From: Pseudomonadota bacterium | Lineage (GTDB): Bacteria; Pseudomonadota; Alphaproteobacteria; Rhizobiales; Hyphomicrobiaceae | DNA length: 5,548 nucleotides | Reading direction: 5' to 3' | Assembly (NCBI GenBank): GCA_023428365.1 | Contig: JAEYYQ010000073.1 | Coordinates: 1 to 5,548 of the forward strand | Shown: piece by piece, positions 4,794 to 5,548 of the stretch | Layout: the number at the start of each line of letters is the position of its first letter | Numbering within the stretch: the first letter of the stretch is position 1 | The notes under the pieces: generated by a model | Databases searched by the model: none | Seen by the model: only the letters and a program-made list of their open reading frames with translations | What the model was told of the DNA's origin: nothing | Translations under genes and position numbers: made by a program

Positions 4794-5548
4794 ATGAGCC
4801 AGCATCTGAAAGACATCCTGCTCGACGCCGCCAAGGCTGCCGGCTTTTCCGCTGCGCGCATCACCACGCCTGCTGGTATCGGCAGGGCAGGTCAGCATCT
4901 CCACGCGTTCCTTGAGGCCGGGCGGCACGGCGATATGGATTGGATGGAGCGCACCGCCGACCGGCGTGCCGATCCGAAGATTCTGTGGAGCGAAGCCCGC
5001 TCAGTCATCCTGCTCGGCTACAGCTATGCGCCCGAGACGAACCCGATGGAGGCGCTCGCGGATTCCACCCGAGGCGTCATCTCGTGCTATGCGCAGGGCA
5101 AAGATTTCCACGACGTCGTCAAAGGCCGCCTGAAGCAGGTGGCGGGGCTGTTCGCATCACGCAGCGGCGGCGATGTGAAGGTGTTCGTCGACACCGCGCC
5201 GCTGATGGAAAAGCCGTTGGCGCAGGCAGCCGGTCTGGGATGGCAGGGCAAGCACACCAACCTCGTCTCGCGCGAACACGGTTCCTGGCTGTTCCTCGGC
5301 GCCATCCTGACGACCGCGGCACTGCCCGCCGATGCTCCCGAAGTTGATCATTGCGGATCGTGCAGCCGATGCGTGAATGCGTGCCCGACAAACGCATTTC
5401 CGGCCCCCTACCAGCTCGACGCACGCCGCTGGCTCGCCTATCTCACGATCGAACATCCCGGGCACATCGACGAAGAGTTTCGGCAACCGATGGGCAATCG
5501 CGTCTTTGGCTGCGATGACTGCCTCGCTGTCTGCCCGTGGAACAAGTT
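4794..5548 (+). CDS. queG: Epoxyqueuosine reductase QueG (5' part)
   Basis: QueG catalyses the last step of queuosine synthesis, reducing epoxyqueuosine at the wobble position of GUN tRNAs with cobalamin and two 4Fe-4S clusters in the cytoplasm. The frame is open to the window end, so 251 of an expected 350-390 residues are visible. The N-terminal domain includes GRHGDMDWMERTADRRADP. The catalytic Asp is D133 in DTAPLMEKPLAQAAGLGWQG. The first ferredoxin-like motif, CGSCSRCVNACPT, gives C187, C190, C193 and C197; the second, GCDDCLAVCPWN, gives C240, C243 and C247. An eighth Cys is expected within the DARRCISYLTIE-type segment, but here it reads DARRWLAYLTIE with Trp at 213 (codon 5430-5432), so one cluster may lack a ligand. 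The ATG at 4794 is the first in frame and starts a typical N-terminus (LKDILLDAAKAAGFSAARI). Its ribosome-binding site is weak (GGA at 4787-4789). It is probably co-transcribed with fzlA. Confidence 0.96.
   Translation, partial: MSQHLKDILLDAAKAAGFSAARITTPAGIGRAGQHLHAFLEAGRHGDMDWMERTADRRADPKILWSEARSVILLGYSYAPETNPMEALADSTRGVISCYAQGKDFHDVVKGRLKQVAGLFASRSGGDVKVFVDTAPLMEKPLAQAAGLGWQGKHTNLVSREHGSWLFLGAILTTAALPADAPEVDHCGSCSRCVNACPTNAFPAPYQLDARRWLAYLTIEHPGHIDEEFRQPMGNRVFGCDDCLAVCPWNK

Overview
The window reads as chromosomal core sequence from an alphaproteobacterium, most likely of the order Hyphomicrobiales (Rhizobiales). The reasons are high GC with GC-rich third codon positions, the lptB-rpoN-ptsN gene order, the alphaproteobacterial style of RpoN and EIIA-Ntr, and a FzlA-type GST-fold protein, a family known from alphaproteobacteria. 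I cannot resolve the family or genus.

Region 1 (1-3057, + strand) carries the 3' end of lptB (LPS-export ATPase), a complete rpoN (sigma-54), a 671-bp stretch with no convincing gene, and ptsN (EIIA of the nitrogen-related PTS). In most proteobacteria a ribosome hibernation factor gene (hpf/raiA) sits between rpoN and ptsN. It is not recognisable here. The stretch instead holds a strong -24/-12 (sigma-54) promoter match at 2460-2475, about 110 bp before ptsN, a weaker one at 2062-2077, and three short inverted repeats. One of these, GGCAGG-TCTG-CCTGCC, lies at the usual distance for an enhancer-binding-protein site. The simplest reading is that ptsN has become a target of the sigma factor encoded just upstream.

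Region 2 (3071-5548) carries uppP on the minus strand, convergent with ptsN across a 13-nt gap. A 179-bp divergent intergenic region separates it from a + strand pair: a GST-fold gene whose short acidic C-terminal tail identifies it as probable fzlA (FtsZ-binding division factor), and queG (epoxyqueuosine reductase), cut by the window end. UppP recycles the lipid carrier for peptidoglycan synthesis and FzlA couples FtsZ to septal wall synthesis, so the divergent pair has a shared cell-envelope theme. QueG acts separately, in tRNA modification.

No mobile element, CRISPR array, rRNA or tRNA gene was seen. The points most worth a second look are the sigma-54 promoter in front of ptsN, the missing hpf, and a Trp in QueG where family members normally carry an iron-sulfur-ligating Cys. 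I found no evidence of a wholly new multi-gene system.
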